Below are positions 11,263-26,871 of a stretch of 64,000 nt of DNA, piece by piece. Under the pieces are notes generated by a model, which saw only the letters and a program-made list of their open reading frames with translations, made no database searches and was not told the DNA's origin. Both the position numbers and the translations under genes were made by a program. Each line of letters opens with the position of its first letter. The stretch's first letter is position 1. The stretch is taken from contig WSUB01000044.1 of the NCBI GenBank assembly GCA_019633425.1, forward strand, positions 62,001 to 126,000, written 5' to 3'. Origin of the DNA: Tulasnella sp. 424 (Eukaryota; Basidiomycota; Agaricomycetes; Cantharellales; Tulasnellaceae).

Positions 11263-14200
11263 TCAAGGACGGAAAGCCGCTCGCCTTCGAGCCATCTGGA
11301 TGGATGTTGCGGAAGGGCGCGCGTTGATTCTGGCCCGGATCCTTCCTGGCATAGGAACGGGCGTTGTCCTAACCGGAGACGGGAGGGAAGGAGGAGGAAG
11401 TTCCACCGGTAGCGTGAACGTGAACTTGAATACAGCGTCGACGTTGACGTCCATCGGTGCAGTCTCCAGTTGTGGTCGCACAACCTCCTTCGCGGCTGGG
11501 TTCGACCGTACAGCTTGATACTTCTCCAACCGATTCCACTCATCTTCTGACAACGACCGACCACCATCTCGACTCGTACTCGCCCCGTAAAACACCGACT
11601 CCCCGCTGCGCTTCGACTCCACCTTCGCCTTCTTCTGGTCACTCTTAGAGAACCCTTCCTCATCCAAATCATCGTCGTCGTCGTCGTCGAAGAAACTACG
11701 TGGGCTCCCACCCACACCCTTCATCGCCGAGGCCGTCAAACGCCGATACCCCTCGGCAGGCTGCTTCCCCTTGGCCCACACGCGATACTCTTCTTCGATC
11801 TCGCGCTCCTTCGCCTCGGAGCAGAACTTCCTTCGGGCTTCCCGATCCCACCTTGACATGGGCAGGTACAGGACTTGAACCTGGTTCAAAAAAGTCACGA
11901 CCTTGTTCGGCTTCTCCTCCACCGTGTCTTCAGCCGCGGGAGCCTCCCGAAGAAGGTGATCGTCCGCATCCCGAGCGTGCGCATTAGTCGGTAGCTCCGC
12001 CGCGGTGTTGGTGGTGACCGGGGTAGGGATGGATGATGAAGACGAGGTAGCGGTGACAGCAGTGGAGGAAACGGTGGAATCCTCGAGGTCCTCCGCAATT
12101 GAATCCAGAGAAGAGGCTTCCCGACGAGCAAGAGCAGCTCCTTTTCTACGGCCACTGGACCTTTGCCGTCCATTGCCTTTCTTGATCCGATCGATATTGG
12201 CTTGAATGACCATCCGCGATTGTCTCGCAGACGCCACGCCAGCTTCCACCTCGAGCCTAGGGGATCTAAAAAAAAAAGCAAGTCCTTGAGTTGAAGCTTC
12301 TCATAATATGAAGGAGAAATGCAAGGAAACGAGAACGTACCCCAGCTTTGCAAGGAAAACCGTCTTGGGGACCGTCCCGCTTACTTGAGCAGACGAATCA
12401 GCCCCCGAATTACTTGGCTCGTCCGCGTCTGCCGGTGGCTGAATCGCGCCGGCGTTTGTGGTGGCCGGAGGAGGGATCGAGGAAGACGAGGCCTCGACGA
12501 TAACCGTAGGTGCATCGGACGAAACGGTGGAATCCGAGACGTCCTCGGCAATTGTATCCAGACGAGCCACGGTGGCTCCCCTTTTACGGACACTAGACTT
12601 GCCCCTGCGATTGGCGTTCTCGATCCGATCGATATTCGCCTGGACAGTCTTCCGTGAGTGCTTTGCAGACGGCACGGTAGCTTCGACTTCGAGCCTGCGA
12701 AATTAGAAAATAATGCAAGTCCTTCAGTCTACGGGCTCTTGGGTATCACGAGAACAAGGAACGAGAAACTTACCTCTTTCCAAGGAAACCCGTCTTGGGT
12801 GCCGACCCGCTTACTTGAGCAGACGGCGCGGCACCCGAATCGTGGGGTTTACTTGGTTGAGAGGTCGAAGGAATATCCATGCAAAGAATCGCCCGCAAGC
12901 GCTCGATGGTCGCTAGAGGCACAGAGGAAGAAGAATCCAACCTACGAAGTTCACAAATCCAAACGCTTAGTTGTAGGTCTTATCATCCACGGAAAGGTCA
13001 GAGAAACTCACTTGTGGGCTCCGAGTGAACCACCTTCAGGCATCGGCCCGCTTACTTGAGCAGACGGCACAATGCCCGAACTATTCGGTGCACTTGGATT
13101 TAAAGCTGGAGAATCTTCCTTCTCGGTCTTCTCGTCAATAGGGGTAGAGTCGGGGTTGTCTAGGACTTCTGCGGTTGTTTCCGATGTGGTCAGGGAGCTT
13201 GCCAGAGGGTGGAGAGGAGGTGGGACGACCGGGCGATTTGGAGCGGCATCGGTGGAGACGTTTAGTGGCACGGCTTGGACCTCCAACGCCACTCCCTGCT
13301 CCACTTGATCTTCTTCGGTAACAGTTAGGGTGTTTCCTTCAAGAAAATCCCACTCCATATCCGTAGCGGGTGGAAGTGGGATCCATAACGGGTTGATACT
13401 TCCATCTCCGTTCCAGAGTTGATGCTTTTCCTCCTCCTTTGACAGCGGCGACGAAATGTGGCGAGGCTCCGAAGGAAGAAGTTCGATCTTGCGTAAGGAA
13501 GATGAACCCGACTTTGTTAAGGTGTGGATTTTTCCAGGACGATGAAGCTTTGCCCAAGCCGGAGAGAGGAATGGAGGGCCGACTGGCTTCTTGTCCCTCC
13601 AGGCGAGACGCTCGTTGAGGGCCTTGATGATTTCTTCGAGCGGCAGACCGGTCTCTGAGCCTTTCGGTGCGAGCTTCTTCTGAGGAGAGCAAGGAATGCG
13701 GAGGAGGATGGATCCGGAGCGAGGTTGCTTGGGCGAGAGCTGCCAGCGCTCTGCCTTTCGGGGAGAGCTCATGGGAGTAAGCAGGCGCTCGGGGACGAAT
13801 TCAGGCTCGATCTAGGGTAGAATATACGGTAGTTGGATGTCAGCAAGCAGAGTTCGGTTGAAATTGGAATGAAAAGCAAAAAAGAGACGCACGAAACCTG
13901 TTGCTATTAAGCACCGCGTAGTGAGTCCAGCAATCCGGCGGCAGAGGCCCTTGCGGAACTCGGAGACTCCAAGTCGAGTCTTGAGGACGGCGCCAGCACA
14001 CTTGTCGAAAGCCTTGGCGATCAGAGTCTCGATCTGTGCGTAGAGCGCCGCCGAAGTACAGTCGACATCAGTTAGTATAAATAAGAGGGGAGAACGGAAA
14101 CCCATTCAGGACGAGAGTCCGGACTCACCGCGTCGGCAGCTAGGAATATTAAGAATGCGGCCACCACCAGAGCGAGGATTGTAACAAAGCCGTATCGTTC

Positions 14201-15065
14201 CAACGCTTCCTTCCAAGTCCTGGTCGGAGTCTCAGACCTGCTGGGCTCGACGACCAGCTGGAGAGACTTGGTAAAGGGAGGAATGTGGGCGAGCTGCGAA
14301 GGACCGAATGCGATGGCGATGGCGTCGGAGTCCGGGTAGAAGGCAGTATCTGTATGAGCTCGGTGTTTAAAAAGCTCGGTAAGGCGGCTTTCCTGGCGCT
14401 TGAAGTCGAATAGGGAAGGCAAGACACTGCGGCCGTTGTCGAAATGAGTCCCGAGTCGATGGAGTTCCTCGAGTCGCGTTCCCAACTCCAGACCGGGGAA
14501 ACCGATCAGACCCAAGGACATTGGAGTACTGAAGACTTGAGATTCGAGTGCCGCATCGTTCTCTCCAGTTGCGGGGGCGCCAACGAACTCGTCGGGCCCG
14601 ATCCAGTTGACGAGTTTGCGGGTGATGAGTTTCGCTGTCCCGTTGAGGGGACGTCGGATGGCAATGTTATAGAGAGTCTTGTCGTCGAATGTTGTGTGGT
14701 ATGAGACGATCCATCTGCCATGCGGGGGGCTGAAGTCGTGAGAGGCGGCAATGGGCGTTGGATGTGGTCGGGGTGCCGGTGGAGGGGTTGACGAGGAGAG
14801 AACCAGGTCGGGGATAAGGAAGACGGTGGTACCATATGAGACGAGGAGAGGGATTGAGGCAAGGAAGGGGATGATTGCTGTGGTGGGCGACGCATCCCCG
14901 GTCTGAATCGATACGCGTAGGGAAAGGTCAGCGATGGGAAGTCGAGAGGAAATGTCAACAAAGGCGAGAAGAAGTACGTACCTCTTCAAAGACGAGACTC
15001 AGAAGAAAGATGAGGCAAAGCCAACTACCGAAGACTCGGCGGTGAACGCGAGGCAAGAATCGCAT
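11263..15065 (-). CDS. Hypothetical membrane-anchored protein with duplicated exons
   Basis: Not recognised. Seven exons (15065-14982, 14902-14129, 14033-13893, 13811-13012, 12941-12774, 12694-12341, 12256-11263) join in phase to 1104 residues. Residues 1-28 form a signal-anchor-like hydrophobic stretch (SWLCLIFLLSLVF). A second hydrophobic segment follows at about 35-60, and a third at about 270-285 (FVTILALVVAAFLIF). So the protein probably has two or three membrane spans near the N-terminus and a long hydrophilic Ser/Pro-rich C-terminal region. Exons 4 to 7 contain repeated blocks: SAQVSG occurs near the end of exons 4 and 5 and in exon 6, and exons 6 and 7 both begin LEVEA followed by QANIDRI, IAED and DSTVSS. 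The last exon has a seven-Asp run. The splice model is internally consistent but the function is unknown; exons 1-3 could in principle be a separate gene. Confidence 0.6.
12005..13075 (-). repeat. Tandem exon-intron duplication inside the membrane protein gene
   Basis: Exon 6 and the first half of exon 7 encode parallel segments (LEVEA, QANIDRI, IAED, DSTVSS, SSSSIP, TTN). The exon block ending in SAQVSG-x-x-P recurs in exons 4, 5 and 6, where the plus strand reads CCCGCTTACTTGAGCAGACG near 13049, 12806 and 12378. The introns between units are also alike, starting GTAAGTTTCTCGTTCCTTG or GTACGTTCTCGTTTCCTTGC and sharing AAGGACTTGC before the acceptor. The repeat unit is therefore exon plus intron, made by DNA-level tandem duplication. 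Confidence 0.75.
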
Positions 15066-16740
15066 GATGAAGGTCTTTGCGGGGTAAACGCTGGAGGGAA
15101 GTGGATGAGGTGAGATGCTAAGAGACCGTCACGATGGAAGTCAGGGATGAAGGGTCTTCTCGAGGATGTCGTGTGGTGGTAAATGGAGAGCAAGAGTCAA
15201 CAGGCTGAAGCAACCGCTGAATATTACGCGTCCAATTCAATTGAGGCCCAGTGACGGTCACTCAGTTCCCACACACCTCCTCCAGTCGACATACAAATAA
15301 CATACGTCTGAAAGTCCAAAAACTCTCTCTTGCATGCTTGTTGAGAGAGCTCGGCATGGGAAGTACAGTAGGAGCGTTCAAATCCGAACGAGCGTCGTGC
15401 TGTTTACGATCACCCAGAAAGGGAAGGGGTGTGCGTGCGATGCACCGTAGAAAAACGCGTTCCACTGCGTCGGGTACGCGCAGACACAAAGTCAAAACAG
15501 GCCCAGGGAATCTCCACTAGTGTCTCCGAGACGTTGCGAGAGGGCTGCCGAACGCTCTTCCGAAGCTTACATTTCGATTCGAGACGTGCTGCAGAGCCCA
15601 AGAAGGAGAGCGTAGCAGTCGTATAATCACGGCACATGGGATACAGTAGGTCCAATATATATCCTTGATCAACCCGTTCGGGAATATCCAGTGAGGATCG
15701 CCGCCAAAATACTAGTTATATTCCCATGCTTTAGGTATCGATCAATGGGACCCAGGATAGAGGTAATGAAGCATCGAAACTCTTGTTCTCTGAGATCACT
15801 GACATTGCCAGGGACCGGGGGTTGAGTGCATAAAAGGGTCCTTCCGAGGTAATCCAAATTTCCTCGGGACCCTTCCATATCTCTTGAACCAGTTGGAAAG
15901 TCTTCAGAACGTCACCAAATAGAAGTAAATCGATAACAATTGGCGCCAATATTTAACAATCATGTGACAAATCCGGGGATCGAAGAAAAACCAAGATTCG
16001 AATTTCCCTGGGACCAGCAGATGATTTTGGACGCAGGGAAAGAAAAAGTATTCAATCGATATCTCGATCTTTTCTTCTCGTTGAGATAACCGGACTGAGA
16101 CTTGAGCGCTTCTAGTGGGCCAGGAAACTGATTTTGTGCAAGGTTCATCAAGTCGAGGAAAAGGAAATCCTTGGACCTTTACTGGTGCTAGGTACACCGA
16201 ATCGGGATCGCCTTTCCGCACCTCTACAGCCTCCCGCTCAACGGAGTAGAAGTGCATTTACACATCGGTGAAGTTGAGCATAGTAGTCTAGGAAGCAAGG
16301 GTATAGGATAAAGGGGGAGAGGGTATCTGAACTTTGTCGCACTCGGAGATCCTGACCAAATCGGGACTTTGTCCGACGGCCCGTTGCAGTCCGTCTGGAT
16401 CAGCATCAAACGCTCGGACCTGCTAGTCCACCGACCAATGTAAAACAGTACTTGTAGTTTACATAAAAGGATCTTTTCGTATATATTTATTGCCCACATC
16501 GGCTTGGACTCGGGTACGATACATGGTCGAATCCAACGTTCCTGTCACTCGACTTACGCTACTACAGTATTGGTAAATATAGAAGCTTGTAGACTGGGGG
16601 GAATTTCATCATACAGTATCGCCAACGAGATACTACATATAGCTACAAGAACGAAGGGAGACCAAACAAGAAAATGTGGGCAATAACATAGAACAAGCTA
16701 TAACGTATCTCCCGAGCCAGTGTCCACGCACGCCAACCTG
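15066..16740. other. 1.7-kb intergenic region with degraded ORFs
   Basis: No gene is supported. On the minus strand two protein-like open stretches lie close together in different frames: one at 16257-15904 and one ending at 15731 that contains FQLVQEIWKGPEEIW and SDASLPLSW-like sequence. I found no splice sites that join them, so they may be a decayed gene. Promoter sequence for the gene at 15065 must also lie here. Confidence 0.35.
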
Positions 16741-19700
16741 TTACCACCTCCCCCTTCCTCTCCAACCACGGTCGTCCCTGTCCCTATCACGATCCCAATC
16801 CCCTCGACCTCTTCCTCCTCCACGACCACCTCTATAGATCGGAGGCCCATCCCTCCTCCAACCACCATCTCTCGGCGGAGACCGATCACCCGAGTACCGC
16901 CTATCCGGCGGTGGCAGTCCCCTCCCATTATAATCACCCGGACCAGACCCGCTATACCGTCGATGTTCGGGGGACGGTGACCTTCCGTATCCACGTCTCT
17001 CTGGCGTGAAGCTGAAACAAAGAAAATGAGACGTCAGTTAAATGGGGAGGAACAAGTGCGAGACCTTTTAAAACTCACCTAGTCTGCCGAGAGGGATGAG
17101 TCGCAGGGCTACCTTGACCGTACGCTGGGGCACCGGATGGCCCAGCAGCAGGGTAAGGCGGGATGACTCCCGGGGGAGGCACCGGTGGTGGAGGAGCGTA
17201 CCCTACAAACGTCGACGGCGGCGGAAGACCACCCGCTGTAGGAGGGTACGGTGGCGTTGCTCCGGCATATTGACCGATAGGAGGCGGTGGGTACGTCGCT
17301 CCGTAAGCCGACGGAGGGGGAACGACAGGTGGAGGAGGAGGAGGAAGTGTACCTTGAGCCTGAGCGAGGGTACTCGCGACGGCTGCGAGTCCGCCACGCG
17401 CCATCAACTCTTGAAGCAAGTTCTTGGTCTGCTCGGGCAGGCCTCCATGTGGAAGCAACGAAGCCAGCGCGTCGAGATTCGGTAAGGGTGGAGCAGCGGT
17501 TGGTGCTGCCGGAGCTGGGGGTGGGGGCATAGACTCGAGCGGAGGGTTTTGAATGGGAGGTGTAGTCGAAAGAGCAGATGCTTGTGCTTTCGCGATTCGG
17601 TCCTTGTGCAGGACGAACACCCCGAGCATCATGTCCCGCGTCCTTTTCTTCGGTAGCTGTACGTTATCCAACAGTTCAATGAACTCTGGCGTGGGGTCTT
17701 CTGCCTTGAACGGAATAAGGTAACAGTCCCTCCCAGTTGCTCGGTCGGATGAAACGCCTGCCCATGGGAAGACGAGACCATGGCGCCTTGAAAAACAAAA
17801 CCAAAAATGTGAGCTCACGGTGAACAAGGAGGGGGAAACTAATAAGCCGAGACGTACCCCTTTTTAATCAAAAACTCATTCAACTTTGCAAACTCCTGAT
17901 CACCTTCATCCATCGGAGTCAGAGCCACCGCAACCAAGTCCTTCGTTGGGTTTAATCTCGTATCCACGAGGTATTTGGTCGAAGCCGGGACGGGAACTCG
18001 ACCGTCGATACGAGTTATCGGTTGAGTGAACAAGAGCTTCCACAGGAAATCGGACGTCCCCAGGTTTCGACCCCCGACTTGGCGAGCTTGACACATTGAC
18101 GTCCATGCGCTATCTTGTTCGTTGGGCATTTGAACCTAATAAAATCGAATCCAGCACCGCGTCAATATCCAGGTTTGCAAACAAAAAGTCAAAATAAGAT
18201 CCACTCACAGGTCCAGTCCACACAGCAGGCAATGCCTCAAAGACCTGCATCTCATCCAGAGGCGTCCCGGAACCTCCAACCCCTTCCCCATCTCCACGAA
18301 CCTCAGCCTCAACGTCCATCGGCTCAGTCGCATCCGCAGGTTCGAACAGCTCTCCTCCATTAAAGAACTCCTCCAGCTCCGTATCCTCCATCATCCCCGC
18401 ATCCTCGCTCTGCTCCGGCACGCCAACAGGCTCCAAATCGCTCGCCCCGCCCAAACCCATCATCGCGGCGCTCACATCCGAAGTCTGATCCGTCCCACCG
18501 CCCCAGACGGAGTTCAAGTTGAACTGAGAATGCGACGCAGACGCTAGAGCGGAAGCCAACAACGAATTCGTCGAACTCTTGGGCGCCCCGGATATCGAAT
18601 TGCGATGCTGGGGGGTCGTCACGGTGGGTCTGACGGGAATCGTACCGGCGGCGGCTCCGCTGACAACGGCCATGGCATCGCTGTGGCTACTCGGGTCGAC
18701 TGGCGTACCAGCTAACCCCATATCCCCCAACACTTCGGAAATATCAAATCCACCAACAGCCGAAGTCGCAGCCTGCAGCTCGTCGGTCATCAACGCAAGA
18801 GGAGACTGTGCATGATGTATCATCATCTCGTCCAACGGCGACATCGGGGGTCTCATTTCGTCATCTCCATCTCCAGCATCTCCTCCCTCACCATGCTCCA
18901 TCTCCGCATCTCCCTTTCGCTCATCACTTTCATTAATATCATCAAACGTAGGTCCTCCCACATTCCCACCAGACTGGTCTTCGATGAGCTCCTCGCCCTT
19001 GTGCGTCATCTTTACTCTCGGTGCCATTCGGCGAGCTTCCAAGATGGAGCCCCTCATCGCAGCTTCTCTCATTGATTCCATCTCTGCTTGGAGTTGCTCA
19101 TTGGCCAAGTCAGCCGAGGTCATATGGGAAAGCTCTGCAGGTGAGATCCGCCCAGTAGCAATACGAGATCGCAATTCCGTTCGATCCGACTTTTCCAAGT
19201 TAAACGTGAGCATACGGAAGCGTTCTCTGAGGTGAGGGGAAAGCAAAAATCATCAGTCTCAAAGCATCAAATAGCGCCGTTCGCTTTACTCACTTGTATT
19301 TTGGACCCGCCGATTTCCTGCCTTTCTTGTCGGGTTCAGAGAACCCTTCGAAGATAGACTGTTCGAGTTCTTCCACGAAGGCTGAAGCCTGCTGCTCGAG
19401 TTCCTGCCTCTTCGCCTCATCTAGAGAGGGAAGGATTGGAGGTTTCGTCGTTTCCGCCATCGCGACGTCTTCCTTTGTCTCCTCGGTAGGCTTTGGTTCG
19501 TCCTCAGCTTTAGGCTCGGCCTCTCCTTGGTTAGGCGCGGCCTCTTCTTGTTTAGGCGCGAACTCTTCTTGCTTAGGTGCGGCCTCTTCTTCCTTAGGCG
19601 CATCATCATCGACATGTTCTGAAACGGGTGGCGGCGTAGCAGGCTTAGGCGGCAGTAAAGCGGCAGCGGCTTCGGCAGTATAATGTTGCACGAAAATCGG

Positions 19701-21415
19701 TGTAACAACATCTCTCAGCTTCCCCAAGCAATACTTTCTGGTCGGATCGTCGGAGGGAGTAGACTTTTCCTCAGGAATATCCTCAATAGTACCCTTGGAG
19801 CGGGACTTGGTGGGCCGAGCACGCTTTGGTGCTGGAATGTCATCATCATCATCAAGTGGCTCGAGCTCTGATGGCTGGCTGATGCTCGTCTTTCGTTTGA
19901 GAAAGGACGCACTTCGTCCCGACTCGAGGAGACGAGTGCTTGGTTGCCTACGGCGCCGGGTAGGCGAACGAGGAGATACCGGAGGAGATGGACTTGGAGA
20001 ACGGGATGGCGTTGCTTGCGCCGGACGACGGTTTGAGGTCTGGTCAAAGAAATCATTCCGTGAGTATTGGATTCGCAAAGGACGATGACTAGAGAGGGGC
20101 TCACCGTGCGCTGGTTTTGCTTTGCCTTCTTGTAATCATCCACATAGTCATCGTCATCGTCGCTGCCACTTGACGAAGTTGATGGAGCCGGACGCGGTGT
20201 TTCCGGTTCGGAAGGCGATCCTTGCATCGCATCCTCTTCTGGTGACTCTTGCGACTTGGTGTCTTGGGCTTTCTTGCCATCCTCCGAGATTAGCTCCCAT
20301 TTCACTGAAAGGCAAACGGGAATGCGGTCAGTACGGGGAGTTTAACTCAAATGACAAAAGGCAGCGAGATGTAGGACGAAATAAAGGTCGAAGGTGAAGG
20401 CGGCTTAGTGCAGGCGGTCTCTCCGGTACACTAGGGATACGGGGCAGATTGGATAGCCTTAAGGACAACCCCCCCAACTAGCAACAGCCGCTGGACGTAG
20501 TAGGACAGACACGGATGACACGACAAAGCAAAAACAAAAGGCACAAGAGTTATGGGTGGAGCAATGCAATATCGTTCACATTCTCCAAGTGTCCAAGTAA
20601 AGTAGCTCGAATGTACGGATCGTAATAGTGTACTCGGGAGCCTTGGTGATCTATCAAACAGGTACTCACTTGTTGTGGATCTTCCAGTCGCCTCGTGACA
20701 TTTCGGACAGATGTAGGTCGCTAGATCGGAATTCGATGGTTCAATGAAAAACTCTTTTCGCTGAACTACGGAGTACTTTGGGTGTCTTACCAATATCGTC
20801 AGCCTGGTCTTCGTCAATCTCGATGCAGTGGAAGTGGAACCTGCGGGAAGGTTCCATAGGTTAAGTACGACGGCGTAATGGAACATGGTCATTCGGTACA
20901 ACGAGGATTAGGACTCACCAGTTGTCGCACACCTCGCAGGTGATCATTGGCGAACCGTCGTCTGCCCCATTGCAGATACAGTAGGTTTTATCAGACACAT
21001 CGGGCGCAGCTGCAGGTACTTCTTCCTGCTCTTGAGGTTCGGGAGACCGGTGCTCCTCATCTGCTTGGTTCTGATCAGCGGTAGCAGGGGCCTCGACAAC
21101 CTCGCTCATTTCGGGCTGATTTTCGTCCTGCTGTTCGCCCTCCGCTGGGACCTCATCTGCATCTCCTCCCTCCTCGATCTCTTCGCTAACATTGTTCTCT
21201 TTGTTCTCCTCCTCTTCTGCATCTTGTTTCTTCCCCCGAGCAGACGACCGAGTGCCTTTTCGGGGAGGCGGCTTCGGTACCGCTTTTGATTTGACTTTTG
21301 CGGTGATTGCGGCTTTTGCAGCGGCTTCTTTGACTGCGGCAACTTTCTTTTTGGGCGGGACTTTAGCGGCTGCTAAACTTGCAGAGGTCTTTGAACGAGT
21401 TGATGCTCGCACCAT
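16741..21415 (-). CDS. BYE1: BYE1-like transcription factor: PHD, TFIIS central and SPOC domains
   Basis: Nine exons: 21415-20919, 20840-20791, 20720-20670, 20304-20105, 20039-19294, 19226-18209, 18135-17858, 17786-17079, 17011-16741; 1272 residues. A basic Ala/Lys-rich start is followed by a PHD finger (about 147-198): YCIC, CEVC, WFHFHC, YICPKC, a C4-H-C3 pattern. The TFIIS central domain (about 375-570) holds FVEELEQSIFEGF and KERFRMLTFNLEK. A long acidic linker leads to a SPOC domain (about 850-1010) and a proline-rich then RG/RD-rich tail ending RGRGRW. This is the Bye1 layout: it binds H3K4me3 and RNA polymerase II. The third intron (20305-20669, 365 nt) is unusually long and could hide an exon. 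MVRASTR at 21415 is chosen as start; an in-frame ATG at 21499 would add 28 residues. A degenerate PKQEEAAP-type repeat sits near 19510-19600. Confidence 0.88.
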
Positions 21416-21808
21416 GGCGGTTGCGGGCGGCGCAGCAGGTGGTTGACGTCTAAATCTTCGACGGTCGCGACGTTCCCACGGTTTCGACCCGCCTTGCATT
21501 CAGGGTGACTCTGGGGGCTGAACCTTGCTCTGAGGGATCCTTCCATGTTCTGTGTAGTAGTTTGTGACGTTCTTTTGCAGTAGCTTGTTGCCTTATTAGC
21601 GCTCTTTGTTGCAGGCATGCGGCATGTGTTGGTTCAATGGATCAATGGAAATGACTCATATGTGCCCTTTTACAGCCTCGTCGGGTTTGGGTTTAAGGCG
21701 CGGTGTACGGTCGTTTGCGTAAGCACAAGAGAGAGGCATTTCCCCCTGGACTGACGCGTCTTAAACACCACACTCACGTCTCATCTCGCACCTCAACTCT
21801 TTGCGTCC
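21416..21808. promoter_or_regulatory. Shared promoter region BYE1/UBP12
   Basis: This 393-bp interval separates the divergent starts of BYE1 and the ubiquitin protease gene. No specific element is recognised. Confidence 0.4.
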
Positions 21809-26539
<4,731 letters not shown>

Positions 26540-26871
26540 ATGGAACGTTGGCACTATCAATTAGACTATGGAGGTCAACCAGTCGTTCATCCATCCTTTC
26601 TTTGAATATCATGCATACTAGATCATTGCTTTCAGTTGCTGTCGTGTGTTACATAGCTATTATTTCGACCATGTTGATTTTCGAATAAATATTCTGCGAA
26701 AACGGCGGGGGTGCAAAAGGGCTCTGAACTCGATTGCATTAAACACCAAGACTAAAAGTCCCTCCTATATTTTTAGAGCTGTAGCACATACACAGAAACG
26801 AAAGAGAAAAACCAAAATTGTACAGGTTTCTTTCATGAGAGCAAGCCGGGTAATATAATTAACGAACAACG
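26540..26871. other. Convergent intergenic region, 3' ends
   Basis: This 332-bp AT-rich stretch lies between the stops of two convergent genes. It contains AATAAA-like signals (AATAAATATTC near 26686) compatible with polyadenylation. No gene is seen. Confidence 0.4.

Noticed and set aside
12360..13070. CRISPR-like array suggested by three 20-bp repeats (CCCGCTTACTTGAGCAGACG)
   Set aside because: Spacing is 243 and 428 bp, and the repeats code for the SAQVSG segment; they are duplicated exon sequence in a eukaryote.
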